Part shown: piece by piece, positions 56,101-64,000 of the stretch
How positions within the stretch are numbered: position 1 is the stretch's first letter
How the letters are laid out: every line of letters begins with the position of its first letter
Source: Arthrospiribacter ruber
Lineage (GTDB): Bacteria > Bacteroidota > Bacteroidia > Cytophagales > Cyclobacteriaceae
DNA length: 64,000 bases
Assembly (NCBI RefSeq): GCF_019343195.1
Contig: NZ_RPHB01000002.1
Location: forward strand, 434,001-498,000
Direction of reading: 5' to 3'
Notes under the pieces: generated by a model
Told to the model about the DNA's origin: nothing
The model's database searches: none
Seen by the model: only the letters and a program-made list of their open reading frames with translations
Program-made: the position numbers and the translations under genes

Positions 56101-58750
56101 AGGCCAAATCGGGATCTTCAGCATCCGGATCATCAGGATCTCTCACCATCTCCGGTGTTTTAATCAAAAACTCTTCGATTTTTCCTCCCCCACCAAGATA
56201 AGACACAAACACCCTACTACCGTCATTGGAAAATTCCACCCCATAAATATCCTCATTGTTACAGCCAAGATCTAAAAGCGCGTACTCTGACAGCCTACCT
56301 GTACCTTGATCAAAATCAAAAATCTCCAATCTGCTACAAGCACCATCCTGAACAGTGACAGCAACTTGACTTCCATCGGGGCTGAACTTCATGGTTCCCA
56401 CCCCTGTATTGAACCCATGCGTGGATCCTACAGAAGAAAAAACAGGTCTACCTATTCCAAATTGGGTTACGGGGTAAGACCTGAAGGTATTATTCCCCAG
56501 TTCGTGAAATAGTACCCAAGTCGTATCGCCAGAAGCCAATGCAGCCGATTGCTCTGTACTGGGGCTAAACAGGAAATTGCCTTTGGAAACTACATTTCCG
56601 ACCCCTGTAGGGTTGTCGGCCTTGATATCTATTACTGAATATTTAACTCTGCTACTTCCATCTGCTGCTCTTTGGGTAGTGAAAACATAAAAGACTGTCT
56701 CCTGTTGCGGGATAGGAACTGCGATCACACTTTCCGCAGCCTGATTGCTCCCTCCAATGTTGTCTCCGTTTTCCATCGGATCTCCATTGAGATCCCATAC
56801 TGTTTCTCCATCTGTGTAGAACAGCACCTGTCCGGTTTCATCAGAAATGGTCGTAGTTCCGGCGGGAATATTATTCGGGTGGGAAACAGGTCTTGGTACC
56901 GGAAGATCGGGATTATCCGGATCAATATTAAAGTCCAATCCCGCTCCATCACCAAAGTACCAGATATTATTACTTTGGTCAGGTAGATCCCATATTTTTA
57001 CACGGACTTCAGCGTAAGCATAACATTCTGACCCCTGTTCACGAACCAAAACCCAGTAAAGCCCCGGAAGATCCACACAATTGTTTTGGTCTGTTACCCA
57101 ACCTTCAGCCCTTCTGTTGGACCAGAAATATTCGTAATTGCCTCCACCTCCAGGCCCTCCAATGTTCGGATTTTCTCCTCCTTGACCACCACCCTGCTGC
57201 ACTTCCAGCATGGAGCCTATATCTACGCAGGCACCCTCACAAACAGTAGTATCCTGAGCACTGAAATCAGCTTCAAGGTCATTTTCTAGCAAATTAATGG
57301 TCTTGGGGATGGTTCTGGTAGATCCATCCGCAAAAGTCACTGTCAAAGTCACTTCTATGGATTCTCCTTGCGCTGCTTCTTCAGGAATCAGCAAATGTTC
57401 CTGATTGAAATCAATGTCTATAGGCTCACCATCTTCATCAGTGAGAGGCGGGTTAAATGACCATTCAAAGCTGACTGGCCTGTAATTTTCCGGTGTAATC
57501 TGTGAGGTAAGCTGTATGGGGTTATTGGCACAGGGAATCTCAGGCTCCCAAGTAAAATCGACATCAGGACCCACATCCTGATTGGGAGCAAATTGGGGGA
57601 ATACCCGGCCACAAAAATCCGTTCCGTTAAAAGGGTCTTCGTTTAGCTCGATTTCAAGAATTTCCTCTTCGTCGGGATTATCGACTCTACCGACCAGTTG
57701 AGGCCCTCCCTCTACTTCTTCATATATATAATAAAGCCTGCCATCAGGACCGGTTTTGATATCATATATTTTAAATACATCATTTTCTAAAGGTATAAGC
57801 TCAGGTTCAGCTGACAATTCATTGACCGGAACTCTAAGCAATTCGTTTCCTCTGGAAAAATACAAAAACGTACCGTCCGGCGAAAATGCGGCCCCTTCAA
57901 TATCTTCTGCCCCTCCTGATTGGCTAACTGTTTCTGGTGAACCAAATGAGCCTGAAGAAGTATCAAAGTCCATCACCACCAAATCATCACCCTCATTTTC
58001 AGGAATTAAGATGATTTTCCCGAGCCCCTCATTGTAAATAATTGCCTTGGGTGTAAAGCCAAGCGCTGCATTGTCCGTCTCGGTAAACTGCCCCTGTGTC
58101 TCTTCCAATTGTCTTGAAACCAATTGTCCACCTTCAAAACTTAAGAGATATGAGGAGGAATTGGCACTTTTGACAACAGCAATGGCTCCAGAAGCATTAC
58201 TTATATTCTGATTAAGTTCGATAACCTCCCCAAGAGGAGGCTGATTCCCGGTAGCTCCACCAGGAGCATTCATATCTACGACTGAATATTGCAATTGACC
58301 GCCAGGAGTAATGTAAAAAAGATAAAAAAGCCTGTCTCCATCAGGGTCAAAATCAAGGGTGCCTATTGCAACCGATTGTCTGGCATCGGTTTGCCCATTG
58401 ACTCCATTGGGAGCGCCTTGGATTGGTATGTTATCGTAATTATATACCAAGACGCCATTAGTATAGAATAACACCTGACCCGTAATAGGATCAACGATAA
58501 CCGCATTATTGTCAGTATTTGAATTTTCGGAACCAATCACTATGGTTCCAGGCAGAGTTCTTACAGTGGGTTCGTCTCCTTTACCAAATGAAATGTAGCT
58601 ATTTTGCTGTCCTGAACCGCAGTATCCGAAAATCCACTCATTGTTGTTAAAACCTTGCGAAAAACTTTTTTGGATACCCAAACTACAAGTAAGCGCGAAT
58701 ATTATGGTAAAAATTAATTGTAAGGTTATGGAATTAATAAGGCTTTTCAT
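53189..58750 (-). CDS. Giant secreted protein, twin propeller-like domains and T9SS type B sorting domain (1853 residues)
   Basis: Signal peptide to about residue 32 (KSFSQ). Two related propeller-like regions, about 35-390 (NNNEWIFGYCGSG) and 593-975 (NNIWYFGDGAGLDFN), share motifs such as GQVLFYTNGVLV / GQVLFYTDGETVW and FSPDGTFLYFS / FSPDGSQVAV. Between them lie a PKD-like domain (about 420-490) and a Cys-containing, Gly/Gln-rich linker. Residues 984-1853 carry the beta-module scaffold shared with the two smaller neighbours, opening GPERICLDPDEGGIGLFEGG. The type B sorting domain is about 1755-1853 (LIYNRWGELIYYC, CTWDGLVKGQVVPIGTYPV, SITVIE). Divergent from the PorP/SprF gene. Confidence 0.87.
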   Translation of the reverse strand: MKSLINSITLQLIFTIIFALTCSLGIQKSFSQGFNNNEWIFGYCGSGQQNSYISFGKGDEPTVRTLPGTIVIGSENSNTDNNAVIVDPITGQVLFYTNGVLVYNYDNIPIQGAPNGVNGQTDARQSVAIGTLDFDPDGDRLFYLFYITPGGQLQYSVVDMNAPGGATGNQPPLGEVIELNQNISNASGAIAVVKSANSSSYLLSFEGGQLVSRQLEETQGQFTETDNAALGFTPKAIIYNEGLGKIILIPENEGDDLVVMDFDTSSGSFGSPETVSQSGGAEDIEGAAFSPDGTFLYFSRGNELLRVPVNELSAEPELIPLENDVFKIYDIKTGPDGRLYYIYEEVEGGPQLVGRVDNPDEEEILEIELNEDPFNGTDFCGRVFPQFAPNQDVGPDVDFTWEPEIPCANNPIQLTSQITPENYRPVSFEWSFNPPLTDEDGEPIDIDFNQEHLLIPEEAAQGESIEVTLTVTFADGSTRTIPKTINLLENDLEADFSAQDTTVCEGACVDIGSMLEVQQGGGQGGENPNIGGPGGGGNYEYFWSNRRAEGWVTDQNNCVDLPGLYWVLVREQGSECYAYAEVRVKIWDLPDQSNNIWYFGDGAGLDFNIDPDNPDLPVPRPVSHPNNIPAGTTTISDETGQVLFYTDGETVWDLNGDPMENGDNIGGSNQAAESVIAVPIPQQETVFYVFTTQRAADGSSRVKYSVIDIKADNPTGVGNVVSKGNFLFSPSTEQSAALASGDTTWVLFHELGNNTFRSYPVTQFGIGRPVFSSVGSTHGFNTGVGTMKFSPDGSQVAVTVQDGACSRLEIFDFDQGTGRLSEYALLDLGCNNEDIYGVEFSNDGSRVFVSYLGGGGKIEEFLIKTPEMVRDPDDPDAEDPDLACAQCFNSANSRAERENCILNSPIRNTLSTDGPFGAVQIGPDGQIYVARPGQSSVGQINAGVNCFDSNYREDGVNLVAGTSSNLGLPAFVQQSGSSIPEPALAGPERICLDPDEGGIGLFEGGGEPDIDAYFWTIQHEDGEFELQNFGGLGEDFQELEHPFSREGLFTVTLRVDRCDEVGYFEESMEVLVVAPPELTLPDDVVLCADSPVELTAIEGYDPEEGLYDFEWRNAAGQAFGDRDSNTITVTEESIYTVTVSYRIPEGAEGELFDVCPASKEVFVGPAFDFDLNQSAEEVCYDEELVVFAPNTPLEGEWFYEVQGSGNRVSLGRFFELELEPVTLPSPGVYDIIFVGEDPIIEDCLFEKRAELTVYALPAVEILVLTDADDCDTPNGSFELTALTDIDRLEIPELNFVQSNISAGEVLPVFSDLEPGLYTLLLEGEFGCEFIQTAVIQNLNPPAEIEGFTVIAEDEECEPGGVTDGRLLVQFPNGPASGGYLAVRQDTGEEFTGVFSNEMEVIINVPAGTYALEITDEDGCDIPADGLYIVNEKQQAEFSVPSNVEACEVFEFAPSSPDPDLGYRLEDEFGNLVNSSDGTNYQITQSGTYTITAISSDPDICDRSRQMVININPGIVFSLNDPEDDCDRGVFYSLDLNGLAPADVRIFWKNESGDILSRNPIFFPAATGNYTVEVQPAAGGLCPPSAIDFNVTDLGGPLDISLEALPFCGEDVFTIVSILGDLEGSLEINWYRLSGSSRTLLPQFFMEADITVLEAGLYQVEIVNDFGCVVAREQIQIIRSEAVAPVLEDSYTICALENVVFELDPGEYQNYSWRLNGQEIADTPTFIPTEEGIYELFVFDDAGCEFTITFEVIEDCALRVIFPNGMRPSDPDRLFVLFANDFIDEVEVLIYNRWGELIYYCQNENVPGEEPICTWDGLVKGQVVPIGTYPVMVRYRSNNQNLTQTITRSITVIE

Positions 58751-58832
58751 AATTTACACGCTGCATACAAAACAACGACAGGATTCTGGCGTTTAGCTGA
58801 TGGATTGAGTCAAACAATAAACGAAGAATTAC

Positions 58833-59879
58833 TTGCAAAGGTCTCACATATATCGTCTTTTTTTTCTTATCCTACTGATTTTTTCGGTTGGAAGTCTGCA
58901 GGCTCAAGACCCGCAATATAGCCAATATTATGCTGCTCCACTATACTTAAACCCTGCTTTTGCAGGAGCTGAGCTAGTCCCGAGAGTGGGGTTCAACTAT
59001 AGAAACCAATGGCCTGGGATGGATGCACAATTCACCACTTTCTCAGCATATATAGACACTTATCTCGATGAGTACAACAGCGGAGTTGGGCTAATGGTTA
59101 TGAACGATGTTGAAGGAGCTGCAAAACTCCGATCTACTACTGTAGCTGGGTTTTATTCCTATGAATTAAGAATTTCTGAAAGGGCATTTTTCCGCCCGGG
59201 TTTTAGAGCGAGTTATATCAGAAGAGATATTGGGTTTTATGAAAACCTCATCTTTGCTAACCAAATAGACCGTACAAACATATTTGGTCCTACCCTTCCC
59301 GGTACGGACCTTCCTGGCCTGGGTGATCCTGTAAATATGCTGTCCCTATCATTTGGAGGGTTGTTTTTTACGGAAAATTTTTGGTTTGGTGCTGCGGCAG
59401 ACCATGTCAACACGCCCAACCAATCTTTTTTGGATGGTGTCAGTAGGCTCCCTGCCAAATTCTCAGTACATACTGGGTACCGTATAGCACTGGCAAGTGG
59501 TGGTTACAGAAGAGATTTTACCCACATGATGCGTCAAAGGTATATTGTGCCAACTATTAACTATAAGAGACAAGGACCATTTGAACAACTGGATGTTGGA
59601 GCATATTTGTATTCAGAACCTTTGATGATCGGTCTCTGGTACAGAGGTTTGCCATATAGACCTATAGAGAACCAACAAAACCGGGATGCGCTTGTTATAA
59701 TGGTTGGTGTCAATTTACCTACAGGCATGAATGTGGGGTATAGTTTTGATTATACAGTTTCCCAGCTAGGGATGCAGACTGGAGGAGCACATGAACTAAG
59801 TGTGTCTTTTCTTTTGGCTGACAAAAACAAAGGCAAGTTAAGAAGCAGAGATACCATACTTCCTTGTCCAAAATTCTAA
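58833..59879 (+). CDS. PorP/SprF-family type IX secretion outer-membrane protein
   Basis: The 348-residue protein begins with TTG and has a signal peptide (to about LQAQ, residue 24). It carries the family hallmark QDPQYSQYYAAPLYLNPAFAG at about 25-45 and then barrel-like strands (NYRNQWPGMDAQFTTFSAYID). SprF-type proteins are outer-membrane partners needed for secretion of type B sorting-domain cargo, each often beside its cargo gene. Here it is divergent, with 82 bases between, from the 1853-residue cargo gene. This supports a secretor-cargo relation (inference). Confidence 0.92.
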   Translation: MQRSHIYRLFFLILLIFSVGSLQAQDPQYSQYYAAPLYLNPAFAGAELVPRVGFNYRNQWPGMDAQFTTFSAYIDTYLDEYNSGVGLMVMNDVEGAAKLRSTTVAGFYSYELRISERAFFRPGFRASYIRRDIGFYENLIFANQIDRTNIFGPTLPGTDLPGLGDPVNMLSLSFGGLFFTENFWFGAAADHVNTPNQSFLDGVSRLPAKFSVHTGYRIALASGGYRRDFTHMMRQRYIVPTINYKRQGPFEQLDVGAYLYSEPLMIGLWYRGLPYRPIENQQNRDALVIMVGVNLPTGMNVGYSFDYTVSQLGMQTGGAHELSVSFLLADKNKGKLRSRDTILPCPKF

Positions 59880-59891
59880 GCAATTTACATT

Positions 59892-61127
59892 ATGGATGCG
59901 GAGTGGATCAAATACCTATTATTAGGCATTTTAACTTTTGGTTTTTTATTTGAAAAAACGCTCAATCACCTTAACATCAAAAGGGCTGTTCCTCCAGTAC
60001 CTGACACTTTAAGCCAATACGTCAGTCAAAATAAGCTTCATGAATCCAAAGCTTATCACCAAGCAAATTATAAATTTGGACTGCTTACTGGAACGTTTAC
60101 ATTTTTGATTACTTTCTGTTTTATTTATTTTGGATTTTTCGGATGGATGGATGCAGTCCTTAGACCTCACCTTGAAAACCCCATCCTGCATTCTCTATTC
60201 TACTTCGCAGTAATTTTCATTGGTTCTGATATATTGTCACTCCCTTTTGATTATTATCAGACATTTGTAATTGAAGAAAAATTCGGGTTCAACAAAAGCA
60301 GTCCAAGGATCTTTTTTTCGGATAAAATGAAAGGATACTTTCTCAGTATATTAATTGGAGGCGCTTTACTTGCGGTTCTTCTTTGGCTGATCCACAGAAT
60401 AGGAACAGACTTTTGGTGGCAATTCTGGTTGATTTCTGCCATTTTTATGATTGGGGTCAATCTTTTTTATACCGCTTGGATATTACCCTTATTCAACAAG
60501 CTGACTCCATTAGAAGATGGCGAACTGAAGGATAAAATAATTCAATATGCCCGATCGGTTGAATTCCCCTTGGACAATATTTTTGTAATAGACGGAAGCA
60601 AAAGGTCTTCAAAAGCCAATGCGTTTTTCTCAGGCTTTGGCAAAAGAAAAAAAGTAGTGCTATATGACACCCTGATTGATCAACATACTCCTGACGAACT
60701 GGTTGCAGTTTTAGCTCATGAGATAGGACATTATAAGAAAAAACACATTTTTACAGGTATGCTGATTTCAGTACTACATATAGGAATCATGTTGTTTATA
60801 CTTTCCCAATTTATCTTCAGCGAAAACATGAGTCTCGCACTAGGCGGGAATCAGATGGCCATACACCTCAATATTATAGGCTTTACGATGTTGCTTTCTC
60901 CCATCTCCATGATCTTAGGAATTGGCATGAACCTCATCAGTAGGAAAAATGAATTCGAAGCCGATGCTTATGCCAAGGAGACTTTTGCAGGTAAGCCTTT
61001 AGCTGAAGCCTTGAAAACACTTTCTGTTAATAGCCTCAGCAATATCAACCCGCATCCCTGGTATGTATTTGTCAATTATTCCCATCCGCCTCTACTTGAA
61101 AGGCTTCACAGGTTGGAAAAAGCATAA
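59892..61127 (+). CDS. M48-family membrane metalloprotease (CAAX/Ste24-like)
   Basis: The 411-residue protein has about six membrane spans and the zinc motif HEIGHYKKKH near residue 277, with the third ligand Glu in EFEADAYAKE near residue 355. N-terminal membrane part plus the catalytic domain match the Ste24/HtpX-like CAAX protease group. In bacteria its substrate is unproven; membrane-protein quality control is a reasonable guess. It follows the PorP gene by 12 bases and may be co-transcribed. Confidence 0.88.
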   Translation: MDAEWIKYLLLGILTFGFLFEKTLNHLNIKRAVPPVPDTLSQYVSQNKLHESKAYHQANYKFGLLTGTFTFLITFCFIYFGFFGWMDAVLRPHLENPILHSLFYFAVIFIGSDILSLPFDYYQTFVIEEKFGFNKSSPRIFFSDKMKGYFLSILIGGALLAVLLWLIHRIGTDFWWQFWLISAIFMIGVNLFYTAWILPLFNKLTPLEDGELKDKIIQYARSVEFPLDNIFVIDGSKRSSKANAFFSGFGKRKKVVLYDTLIDQHTPDELVAVLAHEIGHYKKKHIFTGMLISVLHIGIMLFILSQFIFSENMSLALGGNQMAIHLNIIGFTMLLSPISMILGIGMNLISRKNEFEADAYAKETFAGKPLAEALKTLSVNSLSNINPHPWYVFVNYSHPPLLERLHRLEKA

Positions 61128-61128
61128 A

Positions 61129-61160
61129 AAAACCTGTCGGAAATCACTTCCAACAGGTTG
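61129..61160 (-). terminator. Intrinsic terminator downstream of pgi
   Basis: On the minus strand AACCTGTTGGAA / TTCCGACAGGTT forms a stem (loop GTGAT, one mismatch) followed by TTTTTTA. It lies between the convergent M48 and pgi genes. On the plus strand the T-run is poor, so it mainly serves pgi. Confidence 0.75.
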
Positions 61161-61200
61161 TAAAACTTGCATAGTTGATTGTATTGACAACCTAGCCGAG

Positions 61201-62937
<1,737 letters not shown>

Positions 62938-63048
62938 CTAATTAAGGATTCACTAAAGGATTGCCTAACAAAGTGGAACAGTTGTTGTTTTTTCTATGAA
63001 GTGCAGACCATTACTGCCCATTTATTGTTAAATCTAAACCAACAGAAT

Positions 63049-63693
63049 ATGAAACCGATCACATTGATATTAGCGTTTATTCTGCTTTTGATGATGGCTT
63101 GTAGCCCTTCTACACAAATCACTGCCAGCTGGAAAAACGAGCAGGAAAGCAGACAGCCCTACTCCAGTATTTTACTGGCCTCTTTTTCAGAAGACCTTTC
63201 ATTAAGACAGTCATTGGAGGGAGAATTTATGTCGCGTTTGCAAAACAGAGATGTAACTGCTATAAGAAGCATTGATGTATTTACCCCAGACTTCTTTTCT
63301 ACCAATGAGCCAAATGAAGATCAGGTGTTGGAGATCCTCAATGAAGTGAATGCAGAAGCAATTATGACCATCACTTTGATCAATGTAGAGGAAGATGAAC
63401 GTTTTGTACCTGGTGGAGGAATGGGACCGATGTTTGCCCCCATGGGCAGATTTGGCTATTATGGTAATTTCTTCGGATACTGGAACCACTGGAATGCTGC
63501 AGGTTGGAACCAGGGATATTATACTACTGACCGTAGGTATTTTATGGAGACCAACCTTTATGATGCAGAATCCCTGAAGCTAATATGGAGCGCACAATCC
63601 AAGACCTTAAATCCTTCTGACATTCAGGCTTTTGCAAAAGAATATGTAGATGCCATCAAAGCTGAAATGAGGGAAGAAAATCTTATCCTTTAA
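63049..63693 (+). CDS. DUF4136-like lipoprotein
   Basis: I chose ATG 63049 (MKPITLILAFILLLMMAC), which gives a clean lipoprotein signal with lipobox MMAC; the longer frame reaches back over the pgi promoter. The 214-residue protein resembles DUF4136-type lipoproteins (ITASWKNEQESRQPYSSILLASFS at the start, ETNLYDAESLKLIWSAQSKTLN near the end), with a Gly/Met/Phe-rich middle (about 122-150). The function is unknown. A strong terminator follows. Confidence 0.75.
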   Translation: MKPITLILAFILLLMMACSPSTQITASWKNEQESRQPYSSILLASFSEDLSLRQSLEGEFMSRLQNRDVTAIRSIDVFTPDFFSTNEPNEDQVLEILNEVNAEAIMTITLINVEEDERFVPGGGMGPMFAPMGRFGYYGNFFGYWNHWNAAGWNQGYYTTDRRYFMETNLYDAESLKLIWSAQSKTLNPSDIQAFAKEYVDAIKAEMREENLIL

Positions 63694-63697
63694 TATA

Positions 63698-63725
63698 AAA
63701 AAACCTCCCAAATCGGAGGTTTTTT
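63698..63725. terminator. Bidirectional intrinsic terminator between convergent genes
   Basis: The perfect stem AAAAAACCTCC / GGAGGTTTTTT with loop CAAATC serves both the DUF4136-like gene and the fumarylacetoacetase gene. Confidence 0.92.
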
Positions 63726-63728
63726 ATT

Positions 63729-64000
63729 TCATTTGGCTGGTAATACTTTGGAGCTTACTTCTCCAAATCCGACTCTGATATGTTCAAGCTTACAAAAACC
63801 TTTCATCAGAACTGTATCTCCGTCCTCGATAAATTTCCGCTCTGAACCGTCTTCTAGTCTGACAGGCTTGGTTCCTTTCCAGGCCAATTCCAACATAGAG
63901 CCATAGCTGTCCTCTGTCGGCCCTGAAATGGTACCGGAGGCATACATATCTCCCACATTGATATTACAACCATTTACGGTATGGTGTGCCAATTGCTGGG
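63729..64000 (-). CDS. fahA: Fumarylacetoacetase (C-terminal end)
   Basis: The gene enters from the right edge on the minus strand; the frame is open through 64000. The visible 90 residues are the C-terminal end of the tyrosine-degradation enzyme that splits fumarylacetoacetate: QQLAHHTVNGCNINVGDMYASGTISG, ESYGSMLEL-like DSYGSMLELAWKGTKPV and the end GFGEVSSKVLPAK (quoted in pieces). The HHTVNGC and ASGTISGP motifs distinguish it from other FAH-superfamily hydrolases. The catalytic N-terminal part lies outside the window. Confidence 0.88.
   Translation of the reverse strand, partial: QQLAHHTVNGCNINVGDMYASGTISGPTEDSYGSMLELAWKGTKPVRLEDGSERKFIEDGDTVLMKGFCKLEHIRVGFGEVSSKVLPAK

Overview
The window reads as chromosomal DNA of a member of the Bacteroidota, most likely order Cytophagales and close to Cyclobacteriaceae (Algoriphagus-like). 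I base this on family content: type IX secretion (T9SS) type A and type B sorting domains, a PorP/SprF protein, PorD (DUF4835), a TonB receptor followed by a DUF4249 lipoprotein, the Bacteroidota-type omega/Rpb6 subunit, and Bacteroidota -7 boxes (TAnnTTTG). The species cannot be fixed by reading alone.

Layout. 1-3162: an iron-complex/cobalamin-type ABC importer (binding-protein end, FecCD permease, then the ATPase after a 570-bp repeat-filled gap). 3500-4930: a DASS/SLC13 anion symporter. 5449-6372 (minus): a Tat-exported TIM-barrel protein. 6561-12763: a translationally coupled envelope operon (small secreted protein, STN-type TonB receptor, DUF4249 lipoprotein, MG2/plug-like protein). 12772-18547 (minus): DUF3352-like protein, mdh, an HTH-less Crp-type protein and tilS. 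18596-26310: an envelope and housekeeping run (OstA-like protein, a T9SS type A cargo, bamD, omega, coaBC, porD, recN). 27239-32856: fabI, a DUF2911 lipoprotein, an SPFH lipoprotein (minus), purN and purH.

32857-35150 is an accessory patch: a 194-bp MITE-like element, a decayed group II intron studded with micro-palindromes, a PIN-type toxin-antitoxin pair and a small membrane protein. Next come katG (minus) with an OxyR-like palindrome upstream, cysS, an M28 lipoprotein, and a galactose cluster (LacI regulator, galM, galK). A glycoside hydrolase gene beside this cluster has lost its middle, and an MFS sugar transporter follows it.

45922-59879 is the most striking block. Three giant secreted proteins (1853, 1188 and 899 residues) end in T9SS type B sorting domains and share one colinear scaffold of about 860 residues. 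yaaA sits between two of them, and a PorP/SprF gene is divergent from the largest. The window closes with an M48 protease, pgi, a DUF4136-like lipoprotein and the C-terminal end of fumarylacetoacetase.

The gaps between genes are unusually structured. They hold a long dispersed repeat in three copies (4.9, 26.3 and 26.8 kb), a second repeat family one copy of which has been split by a 267-bp inverted-repeat element, short phrase-like tandem repeats, and many mini-hairpins of the form CCCG-n-CGGGACA. I found no tRNA, rRNA, CRISPR array or intact transposase.
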